In this document: positions 18,489-26,593 of the stretch, in pieces
How the letters are laid out: each line of letters begins with the position of its first letter
Position numbering within the stretch: the first letter of the stretch is position 1
Assembly: GCF_014172405.1 (NCBI RefSeq)
Contig: NZ_WNXC01000001.1
Location: forward strand, 868,001-932,000
DNA length: 64,000 nucleotides
Direction of reading: 5' to 3'
From: Pedobacter gandavensis
GTDB lineage: Bacteria; Bacteroidota; Bacteroidia; Sphingobacteriales; Sphingobacteriaceae
The notes under the pieces: generated by a model
Seen by the model: the letters and a program-made list of their open reading frames with translations, nothing else
What the model was told of the DNA's origin: nothing
The model's database searches: none
Program-made: the position numbers and the translations under genes

Positions 18489-20516
18489 ATGAGAGCAATA
18501 ATCTTGATTTTCCTTGCAACATTTCTAATCACTTCTACTTTTACGCTGAAAGGAAAAAGCAATATTGACAAGAACACAACATTATTGCTTCAGCAAGACA
18601 CTAGTAAAAACAAACTAAGTCTTCTAAAGAAACTATCAGAGGCTTTAAAATTTAGAAAGAATGCCCATGAAAGGGAAAAGAAAAGGGTCATTAAAATTAT
18701 TGATGATTATGTAAAAGCGGCGGCTTCAGCGCCTAACTATACAGACTTCGCCCTGAATTCGATGAACACTAAGTTAGCCGACCTACAATCTATTATCAAC
18801 AAAATTCAATCGGATATAGAAACCATCAGACCAGTGGCTCCATTTCCGGTAGACACCGATCCCTCCGACCCCATTACACCTGAACCTGCTCCGGATTCCG
18901 GCCCCCCAAATAACGACAAATACATCGATGATTTGATCAAAGCGATTTACGCTCAGGATAAGCCTCCCGTAGAAACTATTTCCCTTCCAAAACAGGAAAG
19001 ACTTGCCCTGATTAAGAACTTAATTCTGGAGCCAATCGTACTTAAGGATACTGTTGATCAGATATTCAAAAGAGAACGCAGCGTTAAACTCAAACATGCT
19101 GCTGAAGTCTGGGGATTTTTTCCCTATACCAATAGAGAAATAGACCTCAACTACAGGCTTTTTAATACCCTGGTGATTAACGCCTACGAACTCAATGGGA
19201 ATACAGGAAGAAGCATGAGAGATTTAGATTTAAAGAATTTTGAAGTTACCCGTCGCGCAAAGGTAATTGGCAGTAAACTGATTATGGGGGTTACTGCTGA
19301 TGCGAAAAACACCAGTAATTTTCTGCTGCATGACTTTGCCCAAAACCAATTTATTTCAGAAATCGCCACTGCACTTGCTGAAAACAACATGGAAGGACTA
19401 AATATCCAATTCAAAGGACTGAATGCTAAACTTTCCAGACCCATGTTGGCTTTTATTGACAATCTTTCCAAAGCATGCCGCAAGGGAAATAAACAGTTTA
19501 TACTCAGCATCACCATCCCTGACTTTGACATCAAAGAAGGCTATTTACTTCCTGAGCTTAGTCCATTTACCGATCGCTTTCTAGTTGATTTTAGCCAGCA
19601 AGACTTCAAAAATCGTCCTGGTCCACTTGCCCCATTAAAGCAACAAAGCGACTATAGTATCGAGACTTGCGTGTCCCGCTACCTCAACTTATCTCATCTT
19701 GCGCCCTCAAAATTGATTCTTTTACTCCCATATTATGGCATAAGAAGAACGATAGATGCCAAAGGAAAGCCAGAAAACCCCATGCTGCTTTCTTATAGCA
19801 GAATCCGGGCAAACTATCAATATCTCCCGGTAAATTATGATGAACAAACTGCCACAGCAATCATTGAAGTGGTAGATACCGCAGGAAAAACGCGGGAAAA
19901 GATATGGTTTGACAATGAACATACTTTAGACAAAAAGTTTGATTTCGCCCTTAAGGCTGGACTTGCAGGGGTTGCCATACACGACATGACCGCAGATATA
20001 GGCTACGGAGAACTCGCAGATGAGCTTGCTTATAAATTTCTTTTGCCAGATACCCTAACAACCAAACTGACCAATCTTGAACTTGAAAACCAGAAATTCG
20101 GATGGGCTTATATCGTTAGAAATCTAAAAACGTATTATTTTCTTCTTGGACACCCCTGTCACCCGAGTCAATCTATTTTAGATCGTACCCTTTTAACCTA
20201 TATAAATATCATTTTATTGATTATCTGTTTAGGACTAGGTTACTTCTGTTACTCCAAAATAAGAACAAAAGGAGACGAATGGACAAATAGAACACCAATG
20301 CTCATCATCATGGGTACCATGACTTTCACACTCATTACCTGCAGTTTTGCATGGCTATACCTGGACAATGACATTCCTTGGTTTGGACTTGACAAAAAGT
20401 GTATAGACATGCCTTTTTTGATATTATATTTGATCATACTTACCGGAATTGCATTGGGGATCCTACTCATGCGCTTATTTCTATTCCCCGTTATCAGACA
20501 AGAAGACACGCCATAG
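18489..20516 (+). CDS. membrane-anchored GH18-like protein, predicted catalytically dead
   Basis: A 675-residue protein. Residues 1-24 are a signal peptide or anchor; residues 40-115 are helical and charged; 115-140 is a proline-rich linker; about 205-520 is a glycoside hydrolase 18-like barrel; three membrane helices lie near 568-588, 603-625 and 641-667. GH18 landmarks are WGFFPYTNREIDLNYRLFNT, LLLPYYGIRR and FALKAGLAGVAIHDM. The catalytic DxxDxDxE motif is present as EGLNIQFK (302-309): the proton-donor glutamate is lysine (K309) and the assisting aspartate is glutamine (Q307). It should therefore bind rather than cut sugars. It is divergent from the eCIS operon, suggesting a linked role at the envelope. 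That link is inference. Confidence 0.75.
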   Translation: MRAIILIFLATFLITSTFTLKGKSNIDKNTTLLLQQDTSKNKLSLLKKLSEALKFRKNAHEREKKRVIKIIDDYVKAAASAPNYTDFALNSMNTKLADLQSIINKIQSDIETIRPVAPFPVDTDPSDPITPEPAPDSGPPNNDKYIDDLIKAIYAQDKPPVETISLPKQERLALIKNLILEPIVLKDTVDQIFKRERSVKLKHAAEVWGFFPYTNREIDLNYRLFNTLVINAYELNGNTGRSMRDLDLKNFEVTRRAKVIGSKLIMGVTADAKNTSNFLLHDFAQNQFISEIATALAENNMEGLNIQFKGLNAKLSRPMLAFIDNLSKACRKGNKQFILSITIPDFDIKEGYLLPELSPFTDRFLVDFSQQDFKNRPGPLAPLKQQSDYSIETCVSRYLNLSHLAPSKLILLLPYYGIRRTIDAKGKPENPMLLSYSRIRANYQYLPVNYDEQTATAIIEVVDTAGKTREKIWFDNEHTLDKKFDFALKAGLAGVAIHDMTADIGYGELADELAYKFLLPDTLTTKLTNLELENQKFGWAYIVRNLKTYYFLLGHPCHPSQSILDRTLLTYINIILLIICLGLGYFCYSKIRTKGDEWTNRTPMLIIMGTMTFTLITCSFAWLYLDNDIPWFGLDKKCIDMPFLILYLIILTGIALGILLMRLFLFPVIRQEDTP

Positions 20517-20572
20517 TGCGGCTAATTCCATGTAATCCATTAGCCCATTGAAGCAGCCTTACTCCGGCCTGG

Positions 20573-20642
20573 CTAGGGCAAGATATCCTTTCAATGGACT
20601 AGAAAGGGCCTAGCAAGGCCCTAGCAGATGCCTAGAAATTCA
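20573..20642. repeat. short CTAG repeat array, 11-base period
   Basis: Between the GH18-like gene and the DUF4625 gene, CTAG occurs at 20573, 20599, 20610, 20621 and 20632. The last four are spaced exactly 11 bases apart, giving the imperfect units CTAGAAAGGGC, CTAGCAAGGCC, CTAGCAGATGC and CTAGAAATTCA. An 8-base inverted repeat (GCTAGGGC 20572-20579, GCCCTAGC 20618-20625) overlaps the array. No gene is seen here. Confidence 0.7.
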
Positions 20643-20695
20643 AATTAGTTCCGCTCCTCCATACCTGCTATCATGGACTCAATTGAAGCCTAAGC

Positions 20696-20729
20696 AAATT
20701 ACCCTCCAAAGCTTCCTGGAGGGTAATTT
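20696..20729. terminator. 12-bp hairpin terminator
   Basis: Perfect 12-base arms AAATTACCCTCC (20696-20707) and GGAGGGTAATTT (20718-20729) around a 10-base loop. It sits 6 bases after the stop of the minus-strand DUF4625 gene and about 180 bases after the GH18-like gene, and can serve both strands. U-tracts are short. Confidence 0.75.
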
Positions 20730-20735
20730 ACAATT

Positions 20736-21212
20736 TTAATTAATTTTAATACTCAGCCCTTTAATCGTCTGCCAGCCTTCCTTATCGGTCAGTCTAATCA
20801 TAAAATGATAATCTCCAGCGTCTACATCTGCCGGAACCTCAATCTCTGCACTTACCTCATACGTCTTCATTCCTGCCGGAATCGCGATGTTCTTAATAAG
20901 CAAAAATGGTTTTACAGCTTGTTTAACAGGCGACATTTCGCATGCTTCCAATTCCGTACTGTGTGTATGGTGATCAAAATTATGGTGAATATCCAGGTTT
21001 AAAGAACCCAATTCTTTATTGTCACTCAGGGCTACCTTAAACAAGAACTTTTCTCCTCTTTTGATTACACTACATTGCTTAGGAAAAGTGTCTGAAAAAT
21101 TCATATTAATCTCTGGGTAAATGGTATCAATAGGTTCTGTCTTCTCCTTGCTACAATTGCTCATAAAAACCATCAGCAATAAACAACCTAATACTAAACT
21201 GATGCGCTTCAT
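20736..21212 (-). CDS. DUF4625-like lipoprotein
   Basis: A 158-residue predicted lipoprotein. The N-terminus ends in a lipobox before Cys20 (VFMSNC-SKEK). The mature part is a beta-sandwich-like domain with DTIYPEINMNFSDTFPKQCS, a His-rich stretch (DIHHNFDHHTHSTELEAC) and a final strand pattern GDYHFMIRLTDKEGWQTIKG, which fits the DUF4625 family of Bacteroidota surface or periplasmic proteins. The His-rich loop could bind metal; this is a guess. A terminator hairpin follows the stop. It appears monocistronic. Confidence 0.75.
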   Translation of the reverse strand: MKRISLVLGCLLLMVFMSNCSKEKTEPIDTIYPEINMNFSDTFPKQCSVIKRGEKFLFKVALSDNKELGSLNLDIHHNFDHHTHSTELEACEMSPVKQAVKPFLLIKNIAIPAGMKTYEVSAEIEVPADVDAGDYHFMIRLTDKEGWQTIKGLSIKIN

Positions 21213-21224
21213 CCTATTTATAAT

Positions 21225-21390
21225 CTAAGGTGATTGGCAGCACTTTAAATCATCTGCTAAGGAAGTCAGCGGCATTTCTACGGCACGAATGATTTCATAC
21301 CCTTTGTTTACAAGCTCAACGATAACTTTACTCCAATGCGGCTCCACCCCAAAAACCATGTACAAGGATGATACTTAATTTTGCTTTCAT
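21225..21390 (-). pseudogene. frameshifted, truncated alpha/beta-hydrolase remnant
   Basis: From ATG at 21390 the frame reads MKAKLSIILVHGFWGGAA and then hits a stop. Moving one frame restores HWSKVIVELVNKGYEIIRAV, then EMPLTSLADDLKCC and TAG at 21225. Joined, this is the N-terminal quarter of an alpha/beta hydrolase of the type with HGFWGGAAHW and AVEMPLTSLADD, so the gene has a frameshift after codon 18 and has lost the part with the catalytic serine and histidine. No product is expected. Confidence 0.72.
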
Positions 21391-21537
21391 ATTTGATTCT
21401 TTTTAAATTAGAGGACTACAATGGCTTGCCTTCGCAAATACTCGCCAAAAACAAAAGATAAAACACTGACAATCAGCAAACCAACAGTCCATTCCTAAAA
21501 ATTGTTCTGTTAAATTCGTAATTTCCTTTGATTAAGG

Positions 21538-21557
21538 AACCTACTTATATATAGGTT
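21538..21557. promoter_or_regulatory. inverted repeat, possible operator
   Basis: AACCTA (21538-21543) and TAGGTT (21552-21557) form a 20-base inverted repeat in the region between the hydrolase remnant and the DUF6624 gene. It may be the old operator of the decayed hydrolase gene or a site for the plus-strand gene. The rest of 21391-21624 shows no gene. Confidence 0.35.
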
Positions 21558-21624
21558 AAAATATGTTAAATAATGACCAGGAAAACTTAAAAACATTAGT
21601 TTTAATTAACGTAAAATTCATCCT

Positions 21625-22227
21625 ATGAAAAGAAAACGCTTTCCTGTAATTGTTATTTTTCTCTGTACGACTATCATAGGCTACGCCCAGGAGGCGCTGC
21701 GTTATCCGGCGCTAAAGCAGCAAATTGATAGCCTAATCGCAATGGATAAAAAAGCGGGTCAAAAAACGATGGCGGCAAAGCCAGGTACCAGAGATTCCCT
21801 AAATAAAGAATTTAAAAAGATTGCGAATGCAAACACCCTGGTGTTGAAGCAAATATTTAAAAAATATGGTTTCCCAAATTATGATATGGTCGGTAAAGCA
21901 GCTTCAGATAATTTTTTCCTGGGTGTACAACATTCCGACACTGACCTGAAATTTCAGCGCGCGGTGTTAAAGAAAATGAAATTAGCGGTACAGCAAAAAA
22001 AAGCTGATCCAGGTAAATTTGCTTTTTTAACAGACCGCGTGAATGTAAATTCAGGGAAAGCTCAAATTTATGGAACCCAAGTCGACTATACAGCAGATGG
22101 CAGCCCTTTTCCTAAGAAACTAATAGACCCGGAAAAGGTGAATGAGCGAAGAAAAGCAGTGGGGCTTGAACCTCTAGAGGAGTATTTTGATTTGATCATC
22201 AACGCCCGTAAACAACAAAAACCATAA
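21625..22227 (+). CDS. DUF6624-family secreted protein, copy 1
   Basis: A 200-residue protein with signal peptide (cut after about residue 21, IIGYAQ). Landmarks shared with the second copy at 25834 are KKYGFPNYDMVGKAASDNFF, LGVQHSDTDLKFQRAVLKKM, FLTDRVNVNSGKAQIYGTQ and ERRKAVGLEPLEEY. This is the DUF6624 pattern; function is not known. One base separates its stop from the start of the TlpA-like gene, so the two are co-transcribed and probably act together in the periplasm. Confidence 0.8.
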   Translation: MKRKRFPVIVIFLCTTIIGYAQEALRYPALKQQIDSLIAMDKKAGQKTMAAKPGTRDSLNKEFKKIANANTLVLKQIFKKYGFPNYDMVGKAASDNFFLGVQHSDTDLKFQRAVLKKMKLAVQQKKADPGKFAFLTDRVNVNSGKAQIYGTQVDYTADGSPFPKKLIDPEKVNERRKAVGLEPLEEYFDLIINARKQQKP

Positions 22228-22228
22228 A

Positions 22229-23410
22229 ATGAAAAACTTAAGTAGCTATTTGCGCCATGGCCTTTTTATACTAATACCACTCCTATTGATCAGTGGCAAA
22301 CCTGCATCTAACAAGGATGACCTTAAAATATTTAAACAGGTATCTGAACGCTTGAACACCTTAACCAAAGTAAAATACCATTATTCCAGGGAATTCAGCT
22401 ATCCTTCAGACAATTACCGGAACAAGTCTGAAGGCGACCTGTTTGTGGAATTTGGCAAAGAAAATGATCTGGTAGGTTTCAGATATCAATTTATACAGCC
22501 TGATGGATTCTCCATTTTTAACAATTCAGAAATATTTAATGGCGATGTAAAAAGTAAAACCATGACGATGACCAATCAGCTCCAAAAATCTAGTTTGGAA
22601 GGAAAATCGGCATTGTATAACTCACTCATCACTTTACGGAACCTGTTACCTCAAATTATTTCCGATCAGCATATCCCTAAATCCGTAACGGATACGCTAA
22701 TTGATAAAAAGAGCTATTATCTCCTCCGATTTGACTTACAAAATAAGCTCCCAAATTATTTGGGAACCGCTTTTACCTCAACTACCGTCCCATTGTATTT
22801 CTACCATAAACTGATCGTGGATAAGAAAACCTTATTACCCTTAACCCTTTTGCAAACCAAAAAAAATAGTGAAGATTTAAACCGAACAGATTTTACTAAA
22901 ATAGAGACTCAGCCACTACCACCTAAGGAAAGCTCCTGGTATTATTCCAGCTACCTCAATGATTACAAAATCGAAGACAAAAAGCCTGTAACGATGATCA
23001 AGGTTGGCGAGATGGCTCCAAGTTGGGCATTAAAGAGTTTGTCAACGGATACAACAGAACAGTTGTCTGCTTACAAAAGGCGCTTAACTTTACTGGAGTT
23101 TTGGATAAAAAACTGCGGATACTGTATTGAGGCTGTCCCTGGACTGAATGATCTACATAACAGTTTCAAGCCGGAAGACTTTAAAATACTGGCCATCAAT
23201 ACAGAGGATAACAAAAAATCTATTGAGCTATTTGCAAATAAAAACAAGGTTAAATACACGGTATTGTATGGAGAAGAAAGCAAAATCAATAAAGACTATG
23301 GAATCAGTGCATTTCCTCAGGTCGTATTGATTGATCAGTCTGGGAAAGTGATTTATGCTGGCAATTTTGACCTAAAAAAGCTGAAACCTCTGATTGAAAA
23401 ACATATCTAA
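22229..23410 (+). CDS. TlpA-family thioredoxin-like protein
   Basis: A 393-residue exported protein. After a signal segment (LFILIPLLLISG) residues 30-250 form a DUF-type beta-rich domain of the kind found in front of many Bacteroidota TlpA proteins. Residues 258-393 are a thioredoxin fold with redox pair C296-GY-C299 (EFWIKNCGYCIEAVPG), a cis-proline region FPQVVLID and a C-terminal GKVIYAGNF strand. It should reduce or exchange disulfides in the periplasm. Its neighbour is the DUF6624 gene one base upstream, a pairing seen again at 24.3-26.5 kb. Confidence 0.85.
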   Translation: MKNLSSYLRHGLFILIPLLLISGKPASNKDDLKIFKQVSERLNTLTKVKYHYSREFSYPSDNYRNKSEGDLFVEFGKENDLVGFRYQFIQPDGFSIFNNSEIFNGDVKSKTMTMTNQLQKSSLEGKSALYNSLITLRNLLPQIISDQHIPKSVTDTLIDKKSYYLLRFDLQNKLPNYLGTAFTSTTVPLYFYHKLIVDKKTLLPLTLLQTKKNSEDLNRTDFTKIETQPLPPKESSWYYSSYLNDYKIEDKKPVTMIKVGEMAPSWALKSLSTDTTEQLSAYKRRLTLLEFWIKNCGYCIEAVPGLNDLHNSFKPEDFKILAINTEDNKKSIELFANKNKVKYTVLYGEESKINKDYGISAFPQVVLIDQSGKVIYAGNFDLKKLKPLIEKHI

Positions 23411-23429
23411 ACCAAAAAACTATCCCTTT

Positions 23430-24158
23430 TTAGAAGTTTAGTTTAATGAGCTCTTCGGTTTCTGTATCAAAGATTAAGATTCCTTCCTGCTTATCGTCAA
23501 GCTGCCCTACTAAATGCCCTTCTTTAGACCAGACCGCACTTTGTCCAGCACTTTGATAGTTGTCGCATGGGCCGGTACAATTGGCCATTAACACCGGCAT
23601 CGCATATTTCCTGGCGATCGTAGGATAATGCAGCCATGCTTTGTCCAATCCATTCTGTGATTTTGCCACGCTCGTAAGGTATATATCTGCGCCAAGCTGA
23701 TGGGCATGGCCAGCATGTTCCTCTTGTAAGCTTTCATAACAGATGGCAGGTGCAATTTTCTTAACATCAGCGGTTAAAATGACTTGCGCTTCCCCATTTA
23801 CAAAATATGGGAATTCATCGGGATGTAATTGTTGCTTTGAATAAGTTTGACGATGGGCATTGGGTTGAAAAATCACCATACTGATTTGTATTCCAACATT
23901 TGTTTGTGTTGGCATCCCTAACCCAATAGTAATGTTCTGATGGTTACTGATTTCCTGGAATTCATCCAACCTTTTGTCGTCCTGATCAGTAGCCAGTTCA
24001 GCGGCAAGCTCCGGTTCATAACCCGTTAAAGACAATTCTGGAAAAAAGATAGCCGCCGCGTGTTGGGAAACCGCAAGGTCAATACATTTCTTATGTCGCG
24101 CTACATTTGCAATGATATCACCTTTAACTGCTTTTATTTGTGCTACTGATATTTTCAT
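23430..24158 (-). CDS. carbon-nitrogen hydrolase (nitrilase superfamily)
   Basis: A 242-residue cytoplasmic amidase-type enzyme. The Glu-Lys-Cys catalytic triad can be placed at E41 (FFPELSLTGYEPE), K108 (RQTYSKQQLHPDEFPYF) and C140 (IAPAICYESLQEEHA). The core starts with KISVAQIKAVKGDI, typical of the superfamily. Length is a little short but complete. The substrate cannot be read from the sequence. It is convergent with the TlpA-like gene and shows no clear operon partner. Confidence 0.88.
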   Translation of the reverse strand: MKISVAQIKAVKGDIIANVARHKKCIDLAVSQHAAAIFFPELSLTGYEPELAAELATDQDDKRLDEFQEISNHQNITIGLGMPTQTNVGIQISMVIFQPNAHRQTYSKQQLHPDEFPYFVNGEAQVILTADVKKIAPAICYESLQEEHAGHAHQLGADIYLTSVAKSQNGLDKAWLHYPTIARKYAMPVLMANCTGPCDNYQSAGQSAVWSKEGHLVGQLDDKQEGILIFDTETEELIKLNF

Positions 24159-24291
24159 TGAGAAAGGAATTCTTGTCTGGGTAAAACAAAGTTATTTTTA
24201 TCGTTTTTCCAAGCGTAAACAGCCCTTTTAACTCCTGACATCATCACTAAGCTGAGTTCGATATTACTTGTTCGCCAAGGAAAACAAAGGT

Positions 24292-25632
24292 TTACTGCAT
24301 TACATTTTTTAAGATTCCTTTAATTTCTTTACTGCTTGGCCGGGCTGCATCTTCGGATATTACTTTTCCTAAACGATCAATAATAATGTATCTCGGTATG
24401 GTTTTAATTCCCAATTTTTTGGCGAGCTGAGAATTAAAATCTCCCTCCACTAAAAAGTGACGAGATGGATCCAAATCAAGATTTTTAATAGCAGCATCCC
24501 AAAGATTTTTGTTTTTATCGAGGGAGAAATAAAGGAAAGTAATCTGATCTGATAAAGATGAAGCTAATAATTTAGAGGCGGGTAACTCTTCGATACATGG
24601 CACACACCAACTTGCCCAGAAGTCAATATATATAGCTTTACCTTTATAGACCTTTAGCAGGTCTGATAGACTGATTTTTATGCCTTTAGAATTAACCAAC
24701 AATTGTTCCTCACCTGGTTTTATATCCTCAATTTTCAGATTTTTGACATAGTTTTTATACTTCTCATTGCTGCATTCCTTTAAAAAATAATCATAATACT
24801 TATTAAAGGTTTGACGTTTTTTATTCGCATAACCTTTCATGAGATTAAACATCATAAATTCTTTTGTTTCCCCGCTAAAATTGTCCCTAAACTCAGTGAA
24901 TATTTTCTCGTCGCCAGCACTTCTTTCAAGATAGTACAAATAAGCAAGCGCAAATTGTCTGTAGGAATAAAGATTCAAGCAATCATCACAATTCAAATAC
25001 CTTTTAAGATTCACTAAGCTATCTATCTGAGTAGCACTCGTGCTCTTTGAATAAAAGGCTTTGCTATTTAAACCTTCTACCCTTGACTTTAGATAATCAT
25101 AGCGATTAAAGGATCGAATGTACTTTTCGGTAAGCGGAAGAATGGGGTGTTTTGAAACAAAATCATCTAAAAAAGAAACAGATGCTATATAACGTTTATA
25201 CAGAAGAGAATCCCTGCTCTTTAAATTTGTGAAAGAGGAAGGTAATTTAAGGAGCGCATTGTTATTAAGGTCATGATTAGAGGCATTTAACAATAAAAGT
25301 TCTTGATTTCGCCGCTTCAATGGACTGACTAAGTTAAGTACACCCTCATTGATCTCCGAAACCTTAAGACTATCATCAGGATATAACAAAAACAACTTTT
25401 TATTAAAGATACTGCCATTATACACTACAATAGGTAATTCAGAGGTGATTATGCCCGTTTTTCCAGGATGAATGCTTAAGCTCATCATATCATTAAACTC
25501 ATTAAAAAATTCGAAATGTATCTGTTTCTTTGTTGGATTAAGAATGGAGATTAAATTTCCTTTTTGTATCTGAGCTTTCGCTACTCCAATGAGGCAAAGG
25601 GTTAGCAGGGTAAAAATGAGCTTTTTAAACAT
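24292..25632 (-). CDS. TlpA-like thioredoxin-domain protein with long N-terminal region
   Basis: A 446-residue exported protein (signal peptide to about residue 20, IGVAKA-QI). Residues 25-310 are a helical and beta-mixed region without recognised domain, and residues 315-446 are a thioredoxin fold with C343-VP-C346 (YIDFWASWCVPCIEELPA), GIKTIPRYIIIDRLG around the cis-proline, and LGKVISEDAARPS. It belongs with periplasmic TlpA/ResA-type reductases of Bacteroidota. It is divergent from the second DUF6624 gene. Confidence 0.85.
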   Translation of the reverse strand: MFKKLIFTLLTLCLIGVAKAQIQKGNLISILNPTKKQIHFEFFNEFNDMMSLSIHPGKTGIITSELPIVVYNGSIFNKKLFLLYPDDSLKVSEINEGVLNLVSPLKRRNQELLLLNASNHDLNNNALLKLPSSFTNLKSRDSLLYKRYIASVSFLDDFVSKHPILPLTEKYIRSFNRYDYLKSRVEGLNSKAFYSKSTSATQIDSLVNLKRYLNCDDCLNLYSYRQFALAYLYYLERSAGDEKIFTEFRDNFSGETKEFMMFNLMKGYANKKRQTFNKYYDYFLKECSNEKYKNYVKNLKIEDIKPGEEQLLVNSKGIKISLSDLLKVYKGKAIYIDFWASWCVPCIEELPASKLLASSLSDQITFLYFSLDKNKNLWDAAIKNLDLDPSRHFLVEGDFNSQLAKKLGIKTIPRYIIIDRLGKVISEDAARPSSKEIKGILKNVMQ

Positions 25633-25833
25633 TATACATTTGAAATTAAAAATAAAACGACTACCAATCGCCGCTGGTAATATTTCGACAAAAGAAGATA
25701 TTCCTACCCATTCTGCCCGCTATTAGAAAAACTGCCTAGCCAATATTGGGTTTCATTTTCTTGGTTTCTCTAACCTACCGTATTTATGATAAATAACAAT
25801 AATAATTTCTTTGAAAAAGTTATCTTTAATCTC

Positions 25834-26505
25834 ATGAGACGTATCTTCCTTTTAGCTTTGCTAGCCTTTTCTACCGGCCATGCCGCCTTAGCGCAGGTGA
25901 CATCATTCAATATTGACAGCTCGAAATTCGACATTTCCTTGATGAAGACCTTGGATTCCATTTACATTAAGGACCAGTCGAACAGGATAGCATTAATACA
26001 GGCCAGAGAGCGTAATGAAAGTCCTGCTCGCATAGACAGCCTGAGCAACAATATGCGCATTGGAGATATACAAAACTTGGAAAAGGTGAAAGCAATCCTT
26101 GAGAAACATGGCTGGTTAGGTCCTCAAAAGGTGGGAATGCAAGCTAGTCAGGCTTTGTTTTTGGTGATACAACACGCAAACCTAAAAACACAAGAACACT
26201 ACTTACCTATGATCAGGACTGCGGAGAAAAATGGAGAAACGCTCTCCAGCAATCTGGCTATTTTTGAAGACAGGATCAATGTGCGTAACTCTAAACCCCA
26301 AATTTATGGCAGTCAGTTCTTCACTGATAAAGAGACAGGAAAGAAATACATTTATCCAATAATTGATGTCGACAACCTTGAGGCGCGACGGAAGGCCATG
26401 GGGATGCCACAAATGCAGGAATATAGTAAAGGTTGGGATTTACAGAATTACAAAAAGGATCTTCCAATGATTGAAGAAGCAGTTAAGCGTCAAAATATCA
26501 AATAA
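25834..26505 (+). CDS. DUF6624-family secreted protein, copy 2
   Basis: A 223-residue protein with signal peptide (MRRIFLLALLAFSTGHAALA). The frame is open from 25786, but ATG at 25834 gives a proper signal sequence. It shares with copy 1 the order GWLGPQKVGMQASQALFLVI-QHA, MIRTAEKNGE, LAIFEDRINVRNSKPQIYGS and EARRKAMGMPQMQEY. It is divergent from the TlpA-like gene at 24292-25632 and convergent with the hydroxylase-type gene. Function unknown. Confidence 0.8.
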   Translation: MRRIFLLALLAFSTGHAALAQVTSFNIDSSKFDISLMKTLDSIYIKDQSNRIALIQARERNESPARIDSLSNNMRIGDIQNLEKVKAILEKHGWLGPQKVGMQASQALFLVIQHANLKTQEHYLPMIRTAEKNGETLSSNLAIFEDRINVRNSKPQIYGSQFFTDKETGKKYIYPIIDVDNLEARRKAMGMPQMQEYSKGWDLQNYKKDLPMIEEAVKRQNIK

Positions 26506-26514
26506 TTAGGGCAA

Positions 26515-26552
26515 ATGGGATACAAAGTTGATCAATTACCTTTGTATCCTAT
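26515..26552. terminator. hairpin between convergent genes
   Basis: Arms GGATACAAAG (26518-26527) and CTTTGTATCC (26540-26549) pair perfectly and extend three more bases with one G-T pair. It lies between the convergent DUF6624 and hydroxylase genes. U-tracts are weak, so a shared terminator is only likely. Confidence 0.45.
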
Positions 26553-26593
26553 TCGCTCAAATTCATTTTCTCAGGTTCTCCAGATTGGCAAAA

